A stretch of DNA of 64,000 bases, taken from assembly GCF_024679245.1 (NCBI RefSeq), contig NC_090176.1, forward strand, positions 20,324,793 to 20,388,792, in the 5' to 3' direction. The notes beneath the pieces were generated by a model. It was not told where the DNA came from and did no database searches. It saw only the letters and a program-made list of their open reading frames with translations. Shown here piece by piece: positions 33,064 through 45,091 of this stretch. A program made the translations under genes and the position numbers. Source of the stretch: Pseudorasbora parva (lineage: Eukaryota > Chordata > Actinopteri > Cypriniformes > Gobionidae). The first letter of the stretch is position 1. Every line of letters starts with the position of its first letter.

Positions 33064-33952
33064 CGCCTGTTTCACACCGCAAGCGTGAGCAGCGCGTGAG
33101 CTGCACTTCAGCGTAACTACACCGTGACTGCAGCTGCAGACGCGCGAGTGTATTCACACTGGAAGCGTTGGTGCAGCGTCACAGCAGCGGCTCCCACAAT
33201 GATAGAGCCTATACCTGTCTGAGTATTAAATACTAAACTAAAATAAATTATTATATTTTCTGCCTAGTTTACTTTACTTTTTATAATACTTTCACCCAAA
33301 CTGAATAATTAAAACAAGTTTAAATTGGTAAATCTTCTACAGATGATTTTTATTCTTCGTTTTATTTTTCTGCATTTTGAGCGCTTTTGTGATATTATAT
33401 TTATTTTGTCCATCAAAAGTGTGCTTTCGTTTTGCACCGTGACTGCAGCTGCAGACCGAGAGCCTTTACCTGTCTGAGTATTAAATACTAAACTAAACGA
33501 AAGTTTGTTATATTTTCTGGCTAGTTTACTTTATTTTTTATAATCATAACCATACTTTCACCCAAACTGAATAATCAAAACAAGTTTAAATTGCTAAAAT
33601 CTTCCACAGATATTTTTATTCTTCGTTTTCTTCTCTGACATACTCCAGTTATTGTTCAAATACACTACACGTGCTTCCTGTGTGCATTTTAGGCACTTTT
33701 TGTGTGAAATCACATTTATTTTGTCCTTTAAAAGTGTGCTTTCACTTTAATTGAGCGTCAGAAGCGTCAGCAGCGCAGCAAAAATAGGCTCGCAGCCGAA
33801 ACCCCCGCTTCACTGCTGCTCACGCGACGCTCCTGCTTGACGCTCACGTGCTGCTCCTGCTCCCGGTGTGAATGCACTCATTGATTAACATGGGCGCCGA
33901 AAAAAATACGCGCTGCTCACGCGCCGCTCACGCTTGCGGTGTGAAACGGCCG
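33064..33952. mobile_element. Harbinger-type MITE with internal duplication
   Basis: Ends CGCCTGTTTCACACCGCAAG and CTTGCGGTGTGAAACGGCCG are inverted and flanked by TTA on both sides (33061-33063, 33953-33955), the target duplication of PIF/Harbinger elements. Sub-terminal GAGCAGCGCGTGAGC words pair as well. The interior holds two tandem ~315-bp units (about 33120-33433 and 33437-33751) sharing CCGTGACTGCAGCTGCAGA, CTGTCTGAGTATTAAATACT and ACTTTCACCCAAACTGAATA. Confidence 0.88.
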
Positions 33953-34160
33953 TTACTTCCATAACCTTAAAAGTAACACAATTAGTTACTTTTTCTAGGG
34001 AGTATATGCAAACTGAAATGCAAATGTATTGTTACTCTAAAGAACCGTTATGCTTGATCTAACTTAATAAATTAGTCATTAATTTTGATTAGTTGATTGT
34101 TACCCTTTGACTCAAGTTAGTTATCGGTTATTTTAATTATTGATTATAACTGACTTATAT

Positions 34161-34205
34161 GGGGAGAGGGAGAGGGAGAGGGAGAGGGAGAGGGAGAGGG
34201 AGAGA
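34161..34205 (+). repeat. (GGGAGA)n microsatellite
   Basis: Seven or so GGGAGA hexamers, purine-only, with G-rich quadruplex or triplex potential. Confidence 0.95.
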
Positions 34206-34565
34206 CTGATTATATTACTATAATATTCACATTGTTAGCGGAAAGGGGATCAAAATGAGCATTTAATTATTTTACTTAACATTACACATTCATGTCATTC
34301 TGCTCTTGCTTACGCAATACTTTTTTACACAGATTTAAAGCAGAGCTGCATGATAAATCATTAAATATCTCGATTCAAATATCCACAGAATCTCATTCCT
34401 AAATGACAATGTTTTGCCTGTCTATTAAACCTTTGACCAGGGGAGCAGTTGTCAAGGATGAAACGGCTTTACAAACCACACAGTATCTGTTACAAATATT
34501 CTTATTATCACAGAGTTACAGGTGAATAAATTATAAAAAAAAAATATTGTTTGTGTATATATATA

Positions 34566-34739
34566 CACTCTAAAAAAAATGCTGTGTTAAAAACAACCCA
34601 AGCTGGGTTGAAAATGGTCAAACCCAGAAATTGGGTTGTTTAAATGAGTCCATTTACTAGGGTTCAAACAACCCAATTAATGGGTTTGTCCATTTCCAAC
34701 CCAACTTGGGTTGTTTTTAACCCAGAATTTGTTAGAGTG
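34566..34739. mobile_element. Palindromic MITE with TA flanks
   Basis: Flanked by TA at 34564-34565 and 34740-34741. Ends CACTCTAAAAAAAATGC and AATTTGTTAGAGTG are inverted, and the arms continue with AAAAACAACCCAAGCTGGG and CCCAACTTGGGTTGTTTTT. The whole 174 bp is nearly palindromic. TA flanks suggest mobilisation by a Tc1/mariner transposase. Confidence 0.85.
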
Positions 34740-35059
34740 TAGTGTAACTGGCACAATGTATCACTAGAAGGTAGTGTAAGCATTTCAAATTGCGAGATGC
34801 GTTACACTTTCTGCTTAAGTTGAATATGGAAGGTGGTCTGGCGGACGCTAGATATTTTGCTTTATAAAGTTTTAACTGTGGATATTTTTCTTACAAAACC
34901 CCATCAATTCGCTTTCAGAAGGCCTTTATTTATCCCCCGGAGGCATGTGGAGTATGTTTATGATAGATATAATTTTTTTGTGTGATTTTCTTTTTTTGAG
35001 CTTCCAACTCAATGGACCCAGTCACTGCCATTATAAAGCTTGGAAGCATAATTTATTAA

Positions 35060-35560
35060 AGGTGTCATGAACTGGCTTTATAAAAAAAGGTCTACTTGTG
35101 ATGTTCGAATGACTTTTACATTCAAAAGTGTCATAATGAATAAGTAATAGGTTATTTTCTACCCTGGTTTTGAGGCTCTCTTCTGCACGATCTGTTTTGA
35201 TAGGTGTGCCGCACTGTAGTCTTGGAAGTAAACACCCAGTTTTTTATTTTTCTTATCAATTGGATACGATTTGCATAATTAATGAGCTTCGGCTTCCCTA
35301 TGAGTAAGTGTGAGGGATTGTTTTAAAAGCATGTGGAGAAACGGGAACCAGAGTGATTCATCCGACAGGGCTCGCGAAATGTCAAACAAACACCACGATT
35401 TAACTCTCATCCACCAGCAATTAAAATGAATGTTATTTTATATTTCTTGACCCGATCGGTGGATATATGTGCGTGCCAAGTACGTTGCAGTTAGCAAGAT
35501 CAAAACTTCTTTTGTCAATATTCCTGAGAGGCCAATAATGCCAAAATCTGAAAATATGAA
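35060..35560 (+). mobile_element. TTAA element family D, copy 1
   Basis: Starts right after TTAA (35056-35059) with AGGTGTCATGAACTGGCTTT. Downstream blocks GATTTGCATAATTAATGAGCTTC and CCGACAGGGCTC match copies at 37408 and 54935. The right end was not found; the end given is where similarity fades. Confidence 0.7.
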
Positions 35561-37403
35561 TTAATTTCATCAATTTTCCAGCAAGTGCACTTGAGATAGC
35601 CTACACTGAATTGAATGGTGTTTAATGCTGGAATTATTGGTCGCTCCGTGACACGCGCTTTGCATTCTTCAGTTCCTATGGAAGTGTCCTAACCACTGAT
35701 CGACATAGTTATATAGATTTATATAGATCAGTGGTCGTAACTCTGTTTTTCAGGCACTGGCCAAAACGTGATTGGTTGGAGTGAGAGGTGCTACGATTGG
35801 TCAGCCTATAGCCGTTATCTGATTGGCTTAAGTAGATGGTGGGTGGAGTCTACCTATTTGTGGATTTGTTTGAGTCAGGACGCTAGAAATTTATTAAAAA
35901 TCTACACGATTTACAAATGTGCAAGAAAAGATCCACAAATGCACAGGAAGACATTTGTGACATAAAAATATATGTGTAGATTTTGATGTTATTCACAAAT
36001 GTCATTGTATTTATTTGTAAATCTAATTCATTTTTGTGAAGCTCCTGCATATATTTGTGGATCTTATGCGATTGATTTGTGAAATGATTTATTTTTTTGT
36101 GAATTGCTTTACATTTATTTGTGGATAACAATATATTTATTTGGAATAATGCAACAATAATACCCCCATATAAATTAGGAGATAATTTTCATTTTATAGT
36201 GAACTACTCCTTCAAAGCTGCTTGTGAACTGATCATCTCTTCCTTCTAGTTAATTTATAGCATACAATTAACATGAATGAATGTTGTTTCAACCGCGGAA
36301 AGATGTCAGTACACCTTTTTTCAAGTTCAAGTCCACTGACATTATACTCCTGACTGCTTTGTTTCAAAAAAGTGGATTTGGCGGATGACAGATTATGATT
36401 GGTCAGCTCGCCTGTCAATCAAATTCCCGGCAACATTCCCGGGTGCATTAACATTTTGTCAGAATCTCTAGTACATGATTTTGTTCAGTTGTATGTCTAG
36501 AATCAAGGGAGAATCTTGAATAAAAATTGTGATTTCTAAATTTATCCAAATTGTGCAGCTCTAATTTCAAGAAGTACTGTCAAAAAGCTAGAATCAATAT
36601 TTTCATTTTTTTATTTTTATTTTACCAAAGTATTGGTAGTTTTGACATCCCTGCAAATTTTGTGCAGTTCATATTTTCTTATTTCCGTGGCTGGTGGAGC
36701 ATGAAGCCGCCGAGCCTTCCATTAAAGTGACTGAGGGATGGATGGCTCACACACAGCCCTGTGTGTCACAGCGCAGCACTGCTTTACACTGCTCTCTGTG
36801 GTGCTGTCTAATGGGCTGTCAGGTGTCAGGGGCAGCCGCTGTGTAACACCGCACAGACTCTGGCCCAGGGGAGACAGGTCTGTAATTTCAGATGAAGTTC
36901 TGGGCAAGACCTCCAAGCGCCAAGAGGGTAAAATTATCTGGGGTGGGCTTTGGACCTCAATGAAATTGAATGAACTTCAATTAGAAGTACACAACACAAG
37001 TGTAATTGAGTCTAACAGAAAGCTTGTAAAGCCCTTAGCTGGGTGCGAGCAGGTCACTGTGGTGGCATGTTCAGGTAATTGCTAATTCTGCAGTGGTGAA
37101 AATACTATGCGCAGATGACTTCTCTGCCGAAATGGGAAGCTTGTGATCAAAGACACGGCACCTACACTGTTTGCAGTGGGAGTGAAGGGTGTGTTTATGA
37201 CTGTAGGCCCGGAAGACCAAAACATCAATTCAAGATATCATTTTGTATGATAGATCTTTGTTTAACTTCCTCTTTGTTTAAATTCCTTTTTATCCGGAGT
37301 GTCTATTCACACCAAGTGCAAACACCGTGCCTTGTTGGCAAGTGCCATTCGAAATAGCTCTGTCTTAACAGTCTTCAGCGGCAGAATTAGTAAAGTGTAA
37401 GGC
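35561..37403. other. Non-coding stretch, includes candidate conserved block
   Basis: 35690-35740 has a small inverted pair (CCACTGATC and GATCAGTGG). 35890-36130 is rich in ATTTGTGGAT/CACAAAT words. 36680-37090 is repeat-free, GC-richer, with CAATTAG and GTAATTGAG sites, and may be a conserved non-coding element. The 115-codon frame there has no domain. Confidence 0.4.
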
Positions 37404-37407
37404 TTAA

Positions 37408-37730
37408 AGGTGTCATGAACTGGCTTTAAAAAAGAATGATAATACTGTTGTCTAAGGTCAACTAATGACATTCATGTGATTTTTATTTTATTTTTTTTAG
37501 GATTGGATAAGATTTGCATATTTAATGAGCTTCAGCTCCCAGTTCACATGAGGGAGAGATTATTTTGAAAGTGGCAACCGGAATGATTCTCTCGATCACA
37601 GGGCTTGTGAACGTCTTTATCAAACAAACACAATTATTTATTATTTCTCATCCACCCACAACTGATTGGAATATTATTTTTGCATTTTTGCCCGTCTGGA
37701 AAACACAGCCCCGGGACTACTATTACATAT
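37408..37730 (+). mobile_element. TTAA element family D, copy 2
   Basis: TTAA at 37404-37407, then AGGTGTCATGAACTGGCTTT, GATTTGCATATTTAATGAGC and CCCGTCTGGAAAAC, the latter also in copy 3 at ~55348. The right end is missing. Confidence 0.72.
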
Positions 37731-39547
37731 AAAAAATATGTTTTACTCACATAAGTGTGTTGCACCATTCATGCCGGATTCAATATTGAAGGCACAGTAC
37801 TATACTGCCCTACAAAACACAAAGGCAGTAACTGCATTTTTGGTCAAAAATTAGTTATTATTTTCATGCTATTCAAGGCATCCTTTGTTATGTGACAAAA
37901 CATCTCAACTTAAATGTGTGTCGTTTGGAGAAAAATGGTAGTCGTTTGTACAGTAACTGCAAAAATCCCTATAGTGAAACAAAACATGAGTACAATAACA
38001 TCCGTTATTGTATTCTTATGTTTTATCTAACAAAACAAAAAATTAACCGTGTTGCTGTGAAGTTACTGTTTCCATGGTGAACACAATCTATAGAATAGAA
38101 TAAAATAGAATAGCATATAACTGTCCATAAACACAGCTATCAGTGTAACAGTTATTCTTTAATTGACAGTTTAACTTAAAACACACTCTCTTCGCAGCCG
38201 CAGTTTAAAGACTAGATCCGCTGTTTAGATAAGTTAGCGAGTTGTGTGCAAAACTGGCATCTTTCTCTTTACTGTAAGCATCCATTCTTTCAAGAAAAAC
38301 ACACTTCTGCAGAGCAGTTATATATTTAATTTGGATCCCCTTTATTTATATTAACCTATGAAAAGTATAGTAGAAATAGTTTTGGAGAATCTGTAGTTAG
38401 TGCCTTTTACCTTCGTATGGTGCCACGTTTTGGGTAAGTAATACAAAGCAAGAATACAGTAACTGCAAAATAGGGGTAAAATATCAAATTTAAAATGAGG
38501 ATTGATATGTACAAAGAATAAGCTAATATAAAGTAACAAAACAGTCACATGTCCTGTAATCTACAACTACTTGGGCTGGATGACAGGATAACTTTAAAGT
38601 CATTTTTCTCAGTTTTGCACTATGTAGTTACTGCCTTTTTGCTTTGTAGGACGGTAAAATACTGAGGTGTATGTATCTGTCAAAAAGTATAAATTGCATG
38701 TAATTACTATTTACACATATTGCAAAGAACTATTATTTTATATGGTGTAAATGTAACATATCACCATTTTTACTCACCATTTTTATATATCACCAAATAT
38801 ACTAAGTATATTTTACTTAGTAAATAGTATCTACGGCTATTTGCACTTAGTGTAAATATCTTTTGCTAGGGTGAATTTTCTAATGAAATTTCTATTTACA
38901 CTTGGTGTGAAAATATTCTAGTTGCTATTAACACTTATAAATAGCCGCTGCCTTATAACAATATGCTCCGTACTCTTTACCATTTAAAAAAAGTTATATA
39001 AATCTTTTGCTTTAGTGTGTCATAAGGAAATATCAGTTTACATTTCCAAATATTCCTTTTGCTATTAATTGTATTAATTACATGCATCTTGGATATGGTG
39101 CCACAATTATGGATTTTGTCTCTGGTTATTCGGTCTCTATGTAATCCTCGGCTGACTTTGTAATGGTGAGTGTGTATGTATGTGTATGGTGATTTAAGAA
39201 AAAGTGTTTGGATGTTGTAAAGTGCTTGACAATTCTTCACAATAAAGCAAAGTGGTATAAATGACTTGTTGCTTTGAGGTTAAGATTGTTTGTTAACTTT
39301 TTATTTTTTATTGTTATATATGTCACATATACTTTCCTTGTTATATGTCGCATATACTTACTGTAGTTAGTAAATTATACATAATTGCATGCCTGTACCT
39401 AATATTACCTAGTACTTAAATATATAATTATACAAGGGCATCATACAATAAAGCGTATCCAGTTTAAATGCTTTTGAAGTCTTTTATGCCCACCAGGGCT
39501 GCATTTCATCAAAAACCCAGTAAAAACAATAATATTGTGAACTATTA
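37731..39547. other. Non-coding AT-rich stretch
   Basis: No gene. Contains repeated ACAGTAACTGCA-type words (about 37950, 38455) and related TAGTTACTGCCTTTTTG and GCAGTAACTGCATTTTTGG on opposite strands, suggesting a diverged inverted-repeat element around 37790-38650. 38700-38950 repeats ATTTACACT/AGTGTAAAT words. Confidence 0.4.
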
Positions 39548-39648
39548 TGTTACACTTTATTTGAAGGTGTCCATTTTACAGTGCAATTATACATTTAAGT
39601 ACAGAGTAATAAGTAATGACATGTACTAACCATAGACTCAGGATATGG
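39548..39648 (+). mobile_element. Fragment of GTTACACTTTATTT MITE
   Basis: TTACACTTTATTTGAAGGTGTCC parallels 19041 onwards (TTATACTTTATTTTAAGGTGTCC) and both continue with TAAGTAATA-type words. It is cut off at the TTAA at 39649-39652 by the next element; the expected right end is not found beyond 40089. Confidence 0.6.
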
Positions 39649-39652
39649 TTAA

Positions 39653-39746
39653 AGCTGCAGTAGGTAACTTAAGTAAAAATGTATTTATATATTTGTTAAA
39701 CCTGTCATTATGTCCTGACAGTAGAATAGGAGACAGATAATCTGTG

Positions 39747-39781
<35 letters not shown>

Positions 39782-40085
39782 CGGTTCTCTGGCTCCTCCC
39801 ACTGGTCCTATTGGCATTTGCAGAAATACACCGCTCCCTGTAAGAAACAACCAATCAGAGCCAGGAGGAGTGTCTTAGCCGTGTCAATCAAGCTTGTGTG
39901 CGCTGATCACAACCCCCTCTCATGCGCAGCTTGCGTACAGGTGTTCAGATTCAAGATTACCGGTGTGCCACAGCTTTGCTTATGGTGGACAAACAATACA
40001 AACGGCCAATTCCTCTGTAAATGGAAAATGTTTTAAAAAACCTCAGCAGTATAATAATTTTTTAAAAAGCCAATTCATGACACCT
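39653..40085. mobile_element. TTAA-bounded element with unlike ends
   Basis: TTAA lies on both sides (39649-39652, 40086-40089). The left end is AGCTGCAGTAGGTAACTT, but the right end AAAGCCAATTCATGACACCT is the inverted terminus of family D (AGGTGTCATGAACTGGCTTT). The two ends do not match each other, so this is probably a chimera of two TTAA families. An A32 run occupies 39747-39778. Frames at 39818-40157 are not genes. Confidence 0.6.
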
Positions 40086-40089
40086 TTAA

Positions 40090-41838
40090 TGTTTTGTATA
40101 AATAAATGCAGTGGTAATGACTATTTTTGCATTTTCTTTGAATCCCGTGTTCTCTAAATTAAATGCCTTTAATTTTAACAATAAAACGTTGTGCTCATTT
40201 TAACAGCACATGGGCACACAGTTTTACAGTTATATTATTATAATACTTTTTATTATTATTATTTTATTATTATTTTTATGTTTATTCATTTATTTATTTA
40301 AAAAAATGTTTTATCAAGCACTTATGTTCAATCGGAATGAGTCTAGTTCGTATTCAGATTCTGAAAATTCTGTTCTTATGAACCCTACTTTGCAATTTGA
40401 TTCACATATTCAATTGCATGTGCATTAAATCTATTTCGGCGCCCTGTCTGTGCATTCAGAAAGCTACTGCGATAATAGCCTTTTTTTTCTATTTTTTTCT
40501 TGCCAAGAATCTAAAAAGAACAAACACGTCAGAAGAGCTTTTTAGCTAAAATTCTGTAAATATACGATCTCCTCCAGTGACCAGTTTGTAACACACAAAC
40601 ACATTTTTAAGACAAATGTAAAAACATGCACATTATATTTTTGATATATTTTGAGCTCAGTGCGATAGATTGAGGTGTTCACATGAGGGCTTTTCAGTTC
40701 GTTTGAGCCATCGTCTGATTATTTTGGTGCATATACATGTGCAATAGCTGTTTACAAGAAATGTGCAGCAGTTTCCCACAGCCACACAACCACAGTTCAA
40801 AACTGCTCTATTGCAATATTGGTTGAAAAAAACATTTCTACCTCTACCATCTTTGCACGTATATGCCCCAGTAAGCTATCAGGGCAGTCAGTCAGTTAGC
40901 AGCTGCTTCTAAACAAGTAGTTAGATGTGGTCAGACATTTCTGTTTGTCATGCTCAAACTCATTTGAGCCTTCCTGTTCGCTTGTATGCACTTGCAGAGA
41001 GGATTTTTTTTTTTTTTTTTCACATATGCAGCGTGACAAGAAGTCGTATGCAATTTTCCTTATACATCAGTCAGCTTCATGAAGCATTGCTATTCTGTTT
41101 GAGGTTGGTTATTTGTAATCAAATGGGCTTTATGTATTGTGTCTGTGCCAATCACCCTTGAAATCATTGAGCTGGGACTGCTGACGTGTTTTTCTAGGTA
41201 TTCCAAACCTCCCTGATTACAATAGACAGGAGTGTTGGGTATTTCAGTTAGAACTTGCCGTGTACTCTCTAAAAGACAGTCTGTGCTGTGCAAAGACCTT
41301 TGTGTTTCCCAGGAATCTTTTGCGAGGCGTTCATCCCGCTGTTAGCAGATATAGAGCGCTGTCTTCGTGATTCAGAGCTCTGGGTGATTTGTCAGATATG
41401 ACTGCTGGGAAGTTGGTTTCATTTAGCCTCTTATCACTGCCCCTGGAAATACCCATTTTATCCAGATAACATACAACTTTCTGTTTTTTTTTTCCGTTGG
41501 GTCTGTGTAAATTTAGTTTGGTTCAAAGTATTTAGTTGAAATGCGGATCTTATGAAAATTATATATAATTATATAAAATATATATAAAACATTTGTTGGG
41601 CTTTTTATCAATATAATGAGTTACAGGGTTACTTCAGCGATTAGCATATTGCTTTCTATCAGTAGAAACCCTGGAGTATATTTGAATGATCTCGGAAGGC
41701 ATTTAGGCCTGCTCCTGATCATTTCGCAATCAGATGGATACCTGTCAGAGAAAAGGAATAAAGGAACCAGTTGTAAAAAGGCCATAACTCTAGCAGCTGA
41801 AGAAACGCGTGCTGCTGTTGTACAATATGGTTTCATAA
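40090..41838. other. Non-coding stretch, no gene seen
   Basis: AT-rich to ~40,450, then mixed sequence with a T16 run (about 41006-41021). No transposon ends or domains are seen. Confidence 0.4.
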
Positions 41839-42313
41839 GCCCCTTTCACACTGCGATTCCGGCAAATACACGGATAATGCGACCCGGCATTTGTTCCCGG
41901 ACCGCTAGATTTGGTCCATTCACACTGCCAGCGAAATACCGTAATATGTGCGCTTTCACACACAACGCTTAACGGTCCCGGGTCGAGTTGGCACGTGACA
42001 TCCAGATGTGACGTATAATGGCGAGCGATCTCAGCTTCAGCGCAGATAGTAAGGAGCTCCGTGGACTCGACTTGTGTCCAGTTTGCACACATTTCTGCTT
42101 GTTTCATTTTAGTTTCTTTTGTATGCGAACACTCTCGGTATTTAAAACACAGACTAGCTCTTCTGGCACTGCAGGGTTGTATTATTGAAAAAACAAGCTC
42201 TAGGAGTCGCACGATAACTACGTACACGTTGCGGCATTAGTTTCGGCTTTTGTTCACACAGCGCTCGTCTCTGGTCGAATCCCGCAATATTACTAGGTCC
42301 CCGACCCGGGTCG
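41839..42313. mobile_element. GC-rich transposon fragment, GCCCCTTTCACACTGCG end
   Basis: A GC island beginning GCCCCTTTCACACTGCGATT with repeated CACTGC/CACAC words. At 42281-42313 it shares 33 bp (two mismatches) in inverted orientation with 9728-9760 (core CGACCCGGGTCGGGGACCTA). The far end is lost. Open frames across it on both strands lack domains. Confidence 0.55.
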
Positions 42314-43368
42314 TCTTTGATTAATAAAATAAATGTAAAATGAAGGAGAAGCCTAAAAACCTGGCCCACGTCCTCCGAAGCCTGGCCCACGTTTAGGTAT
42401 GATAGGAAAATTGGGCCGAAACCCGTCCCTAGGGGCTTAAAGTCAGGGCCCGTCGGGCTCGGGCATAAATGCAGGGCTCTAGTGTGAATCGGTTTTCTGT
42501 TGTTGAGCTGTTCTGTATTCTGCTGTTTGCACAATAAAATAAACACATTAAAAAAGTATTTTTAATGGGTCACAGACACTCATCAGTTGTATTTTTATGT
42601 AATGCCAATTCAATATTATAGTCTTATCAGTTAACGGTTAATAATCGATTAATGAGCATCGGTTGTCAGTCATGAAAATGAACTGAAATAAGCATCCCTA
42701 GTCTGTTCTATAACTGAACTGATTTTATGAAGATGAACGCGGTGGGAAAGTGAAAGTGATCAGTGATTCAGTAGCGGTGGCTTTGGGCGTGGCCTTGTAG
42801 GGCAGCGAAGCATTCTGGGAATTGTTGTCTTTCATCTCCATGAGACATTTGTTTTCTGTCTTTTCTCAATCTAGAAAGCACCAAATTAGAAAATAATTTC
42901 ACATTTCTAATACATTAATGACCCAGTTTAAATACAGATTCATCTTCCCAGCACTGAGGTACACCTTTAATATTCAATGTTTTGAATCCCCCTTAACCAG
43001 AAAACAAAAACAAACAATTTATACCAAGAAGAAGGTTTTGCCAAGAAACAAATTAAATGCCATAAAACTGTAATTGAAATTACCAACGCATGTTTTTGTT
43101 GCACTAAATGCCCTTTAAAATATTCACCATAGCAACTGTAGGTAATTTCGATTAACTACTTCATTTTGCCACTTCATAAAACATTTATTGCTGCTGTAAA
43201 GCCATAATTAATTATTAAAATGTGTCCGCAGCTGTCTTGGAACTGTAGAAAATGTATTTACACAGACAGATGCCGCACACGTCTTATTAAGCACTTGATG
43301 GTTGGCTTATTGATTTTTTTTTTTTTTAAAACATGACATATTATGGTTGTTTCATGTGAGATGATATA
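42314..43368. other. Non-coding stretch, no gene seen
   Basis: 42340-42480 has GGCCCACGT/CGGGCCC-type words of another GC-rich dispersed repeat. The remainder is AT-rich and featureless. Confidence 0.35.
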
Positions 43369-43761
43369 CACTGCCGTTCAAAAGTTAGGTCAATATGAAT
43401 TCTTTTTTTCAGCAATGATGCATTAAATGAATTAAAAGTGACATTGAATGCATCAATAATGTTACAAAAGATTTCTTTTTTTTTAAATGAATGCTGCTCT
43501 TTTGGACTTTCTATTCATCATAACTGTTTTTGACATTATTATTAATGTTTCCTGAGTAACAAAGGCATATTAGAATGATTTCTGAGTGAAAACAGGTGTA
43601 ATGAGTCTGTACATATTCAAACCGAAAGGTTATTTTGAAGTGTTATTTGTTCACTGTATTTCTGTTTTTTTGATCAAATAAATGCAGTCTTGGTGAGCTT
43701 GAGAGACTTCTTTCAAAAATATTAAAAGATCTTACTAACCCCAAACCTTTGAACGGAAGTG
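43369..43761. mobile_element. MITE with CACTGCCGTTCAAAAGTT ends
   Basis: CACTGCCGTTCAAAAGTT at the left and AACCTTTGAACGGAAGTG at the right are inverted ends around 393 bp. TA lies on the left flank (43367-43368) but not clearly on the right. The sequence CAGCAATGATGCATTAAATG inside is typical of a very common fish repeat. Non-coding. Confidence 0.82.
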
Positions 43762-43969
43762 AATACAATCATATTGGTATACTGTATTGTTCCGAACATA
43801 AGGAAATTATGTTTTTTTTAAAACACCTGAAGAAAAAAAAAAGTTTTTTATTCAGGGTTTAGACTTTTACATGTCAATAATACACCCGCAACAACAGGTG
43901 GCGCCAAATACGGTTAATGTTAGAAGATAGCGAGTGCAAAAAGACGCTAACAGTCAAAGTAATCTTATT

Positions 43970-44471
43970 CTGCGTCCCAATTCGCCTACTTATACTATGT
44001 CCTAAAAGTATGTCCTCTTTTTGTCAAGAAAATGTACACACTTTTGAGTGTGTAGCAGAAGAGTATGCAAGTGTCAGGACATACTACTTCGTCATCTTTA
44101 ACGGACTCTGACGCTTAGTTACGTGCATCCCGTTGTCTTTTAAAACTGCCAATCATCGTCACAGTTTAAATCCTCCACAGTCAGTTTAATTTCCTACCAT
44201 ATCTCTCTACTTAACCGTTGGACTCACACATCCATTATGTTTGTAGTTTTCCCTAACACTTTTTATCCACGTTTTTAATTCTAATCGAATCCTCGTCCAA
44301 ATCGAAATGGGTTGTGGGCAATATCAGCCGTTAGAGTGTGCGTCGATCTGCACTTCAAATTCTGACCGGAAATAGTAAACCATCCGTGTAGCTTTGGAAT
44401 ACTCTTTTCAGAATACTACGATTTGGGACATACTAATTCTATTTTAGAATACTAGGAAAATTGGGACACAG
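43970..44471. mobile_element. MITE with CTGYGTCCCAATT ends
   Basis: CTGCGTCCCAATTCGCCTAC and its partner CTAGGAAAATTGGGACACAG are inverted ends. Inside, TACTATG/CATACTA words repeat near both termini. 502 bp, non-coding. Confidence 0.82.
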
Positions 44472-44807
44472 GGTTCCTTTCTATGAGCCCTGTGACTTTG
44501 CAATTTGTATGCCTCGCTGATGGGAACAAACTTCCACCGTACATGATTTTAAAACGGGAGACCCATTTACAATAAGCTTTTTGTTAATTAAATTTTGGTA
44601 GTCTACATGGGTTTCACTACGAGATGGATAGCCTAATTTTATAATTCAGATGGGCTTTATGGTATGCAAGATGTTTTTACATTGTACCAGTATTTGTTAG
44701 CTCCATCAGTATTTTACCCTGTCAGGTTTTTGTTAATTTTGAAAGAAATGTTTAATTCATTGTTTCGATTTGTGTAATGTTAAAACATCAATAGAACTAC
44801 ATATGTC
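44472..44807. other. Non-coding stretch
   Basis: No feature seen. Confidence 0.45.
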
Positions 44808-44811
44808 TTAA

Positions 44812-44955
44812 AGGGATAGTTCACCCAAAAATGAAAATTGTCATTTACGCGCCCTCAAGTTGTTCCAAAGTTGCAATAGTTTTTGTTCTGCTGAACACAA
44901 AGTTAGTTTTTTTTCTAACCAAGCAGAGAGAGCACCCATAAACTACCATACTGTT
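44812..44955 (+). mobile_element. Left end of AGGG(A/T)TAGTTCACCC element
   Basis: TTAA at 44808-44811, then AGGGATAGTTCACCCAAAAA, the same terminus as the foldback at 27595. Its body is lost where the LTR-like repeat begins (~44964). Confidence 0.8.
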
Positions 44956-45091
44956 ACAAGTTGTGTGTCGTAGATAAGCTCACGGAGGCAGGAAACGGGT
45001 ATTTTAATCAGAAACTGAGAAATACACCGCTACATTCAAACGAGACCCAAAAAACACTGAGGGCAAACTAAGGGTTTAAATATACCCTTAA

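Noticed and set aside
41616..42546. Three long frames on both strands in a GC-rich island
   Set aside because: The island is a transposon fragment (TTTCACAC end, sequence shared with 9.7 kb); mixed strands and no domain.
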